The position numbers and the translations under genes were made by a program. A stretch of 7,031 nucleotides of DNA from an uncultured Alphaproteobacteria bacterium (GTDB lineage: Bacteria > Pseudomonadota > Alphaproteobacteria > CAAHEQ01 > UBA3637), in contig CALARE010000033.1 of NCBI GenBank assembly GCA_937888725.1, forward strand, positions 1 through 7,031, read 5' to 3'. Under the pieces are notes generated by a model. It was not told where the DNA came from. It ran no database searches and saw only the letters and a list, made by a program, of their open reading frames with translations. This document shows, in pieces, positions 5,415-7,031 of the stretch. Position 1 is the stretch's first letter. The number at the start of each line of letters is the position of its first letter.

Positions 5415-6890
5415 ATGAAAATTTTAAACCGCATAAACAAGTTTATCCATCAATCAAAAGTCTTCAGATATCGTACATATAAGAAGATTTCTGGTGTCGG
5501 ACACAGAAAAGCAGTTGACCGCATATTCTTTAGTATTATGCTTTCATTGTTGGCACTTGGGGCAGTGGCATTATTTGCCTCTGGTGAAGATAAAAAACTT
5601 ACAGAAATGGAATTAGCTGAACAAAATTTGGCCATTTCTAATGAGCAAGAAATTGTTCATGAAGATTTGGGTGATGAACCCGTCATTGAAGAAACACCAT
5701 CACCATCTATCGCTGATTTAGAAAACAAAGTTCTTCTAAAAGAGGCTATATTAAAAACACATGTTCTCAAAAGTGGTGAAACATTTTCTTCATTTTTAAA
5801 AAAATCTGAAATTGATTCTACATTGCATCTTCAAATTACAGAAACGCTTTCATCTTTGATAAATCTGAACACGCTCGATCAAGGGACATTGTTTTTAACA
5901 TTTATGGATAATAATAATTCCTTTCTGGGACTTGCCATTCCATCTCAAGGAGGGGAAGTTATTTCTGTTATTAAAGAAGAAGATGGCACACTAACACCAT
6001 TTACACAAGTTGGACAAGTTGAAATAAAGCAAGAGCGAATTAAAGGGAAAATCCAACGTACATTTCAAGGTTCTGCTATAAAAGCTGGCGTTCCCCAATC
6101 AATTATTACTCAAATCACAAATGCATTAGATGGCGAGTTTGATTTTAGATCAAATATGCGTAAAGGGGATATTTTTGATATTGTTTATACAAAAAAAGTA
6201 ACCCCTAATGGTGTTGAGCTTGATATTGATAAAGAACTTCTTTTTATTGGTTTACAAAATGGTAAAAAAACGGTTTATCGGTATTTATATAAAAATAACA
6301 AAGGGATTCCCGCATTCTATAATCCAAGAGGGGAGAGGGGTGAACAAACAATCGCTCAAAAACCGCTTAAAGCAATTCCACGTCTTTCTTCAAAATATGG
6401 TTGGCGTAGACACCCCGTATTAATGTATCGTCTTTTTCACAGTGGTGCTGACTTAGCCGCTCCGAAAGGGACTCCTATTTATGCTGGAGCAGATGGTGTT
6501 ATCACTCAAATTGGTCGCAAAGGTGCATATGGGAAATATATCAGAATTAAACATGCTGGTGGATATGAAACAGCATATGGGCATATGTCAGGCTTTAGAA
6601 AGGGTCTAAAACGAGGTTCCCGTGTTAAACGAGGAGAAGTTATCGCTTATGTTGGTGCGACGGGTAGAGCAACTGGGCCTCATTTACATTATGAGGTGTG
6701 GAAAAATGGAAAAACCACAAACCCATTACAAAAGCATGTTATTAAAGGCTATCAATTAACAGGGTTTGAAATGGATCAATTTAAAGCTATGGCTGAAAGT
6801 ATTCATCCAGACTACCAAGAACATCGTTTTGGAAAAAATCCACCAATTCCTCCCAAAAAACCATTTAGTTGGAAAAAAGCAATAAAATAA
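5415..6890 (+). CDS. mepM: M23-family peptidoglycan endopeptidase, MepM/Csd3-like
   Basis: This is a predicted zinc metallopeptidase that cuts peptide crosslinks in peptidoglycan, allowing sacculus growth or shaping. The 491-residue product has a basic cytoplasmic start (1-35), one membrane helix (about 37-56), and an acidic linker (58-105). An OapA/LysM-like segment begins at HVLKSGETF (116-124), followed by a middle domain (about 205-295) and the LytM/M23 domain (about 320-440). The zinc ligands are intact: His342 and Asp346 (HSGAD), and His425 of HLH (423-425), with catalytic His390 in YGHMS. SSKYGWRRHP (325-334) is also typical. The C-terminal tail is Pro/Lys-rich (PPIPPKKP). This domain order matches E. 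coli MepM (YebA) and Helicobacter Csd3. No Shine-Dalgarno site precedes the ATG; the next Met (42) is inside the membrane helix, so the first ATG is kept. Confidence 0.9.
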   Translation: MKILNRINKFIHQSKVFRYRTYKKISGVGHRKAVDRIFFSIMLSLLALGAVALFASGEDKKLTEMELAEQNLAISNEQEIVHEDLGDEPVIEETPSPSIADLENKVLLKEAILKTHVLKSGETFSSFLKKSEIDSTLHLQITETLSSLINLNTLDQGTLFLTFMDNNNSFLGLAIPSQGGEVISVIKEEDGTLTPFTQVGQVEIKQERIKGKIQRTFQGSAIKAGVPQSIITQITNALDGEFDFRSNMRKGDIFDIVYTKKVTPNGVELDIDKELLFIGLQNGKKTVYRYLYKNNKGIPAFYNPRGERGEQTIAQKPLKAIPRLSSKYGWRRHPVLMYRLFHSGADLAAPKGTPIYAGADGVITQIGRKGAYGKYIRIKHAGGYETAYGHMSGFRKGLKRGSRVKRGEVIAYVGATGRATGPHLHYEVWKNGKTTNPLQKHVIKGYQLTGFEMDQFKAMAESIHPDYQEHRFGKNPPIPPKKPFSWKKAIK

Positions 6891-7031
6891 CCATAAACTG
6901 ACTATTATTTAAAGTATAATAAAGGTATAAAAAAAATATTCCCAAATGGGAAAATAAATGTGTTAAAATGAAAAATTTTTTTCTTTTAAAATCAAAGTGT
7001 TAATTTTTTAAAAACACCTAAAATTGCCCGA
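6891..7031. other. AT-rich downstream region, no gene seen
   Basis: The 141 bases after the M23 gene contain a short hairpin, TTCCC/GGGAA with loop AAAT (6939-6952), not followed by a T-run. A second weak inverted repeat, GTGTT (6997-7001) and AACAC (7013-7017), lies further on. Neither makes a convincing terminator. No open reading frame or RNA gene is recognisable before the window ends. Confidence 0.4.

Noticed and set aside
6208..6423. Second plus-strand frame inside the M23 peptidase gene
   Set aside because: It overlaps the conserved peptidase frame entirely and shows no domain; the overlapped frame has all expected catalytic motifs.
6939..6952. Hairpin after the M23 gene as a terminator
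   Set aside because: The stem is only five base pairs and no T-run follows it.
1..7031. Mobile element, CRISPR array, tRNA or defence system
   Set aside because: No transposase or integrase motif, regularly spaced repeats, cloverleaf or target-site duplication was seen; all sizeable genes are core housekeeping or envelope genes.

Overview
The window reads as chromosomal DNA of an AT-rich alphaproteobacterium. The left edge carries the complement of a 16S rRNA 5' end in the form typical of Alphaproteobacteria. The ATP synthase F0 genes form their own cluster (atpI-atpB-atpE-atpF'-atpF), with both b-type subunits and no F1 genes, which is also an alphaproteobacterial arrangement. The presence of lpxC indicates a Gram-negative organism that makes lipid A. 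The low G+C (about one third by eye) would fit a host-associated or gut lineage, but the family cannot be fixed from this sequence.

Most of the window is transcribed leftward (minus strand). From right to left it holds lpxC with its own strong terminator, then a promoter, then a tight seven-gene cluster: a Bax inhibitor-1 family membrane protein, a DsbA-like periplasmic thiol oxidoreductase, atpI, atpB, atpE, atpF' and atpF. Genes in this cluster overlap or are separated by 17 bases or less, and it ends in a strong hairpin terminator. Downstream, in the same direction, lies an rRNA promoter with a consensus -35 box, a 17-base spacer, a near-consensus -10 box and a helically phased T-tract block upstream. 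A leader of about 225 nt then runs into the 16S gene, which leaves the window after 52 bases. The only rightward gene is a MepM/Csd3-type M23 peptidase, divergent from lpxC across a 185-base AT-rich spacer.

The genes share an envelope and energy theme. LpxC commits precursor to lipid A, the M23 enzyme cuts peptidoglycan crosslinks, the DsbA-like protein makes disulfides in the periplasm, and the F0 genes build the membrane proton channel and stator. No mobile element, CRISPR array, tRNA or clearly foreign gene is visible, and no undescribed system is evident. The points most worth a second look are an atypical c subunit (alanines in place of most helix-1 glycines, plus a lysine inside the helix), the coupling of BI-1 and dsbA-like genes to the F0 operon, the contrast in ribosome binding sites between atpE and atpF', and the curved-DNA-like element upstream of the rRNA promoter.
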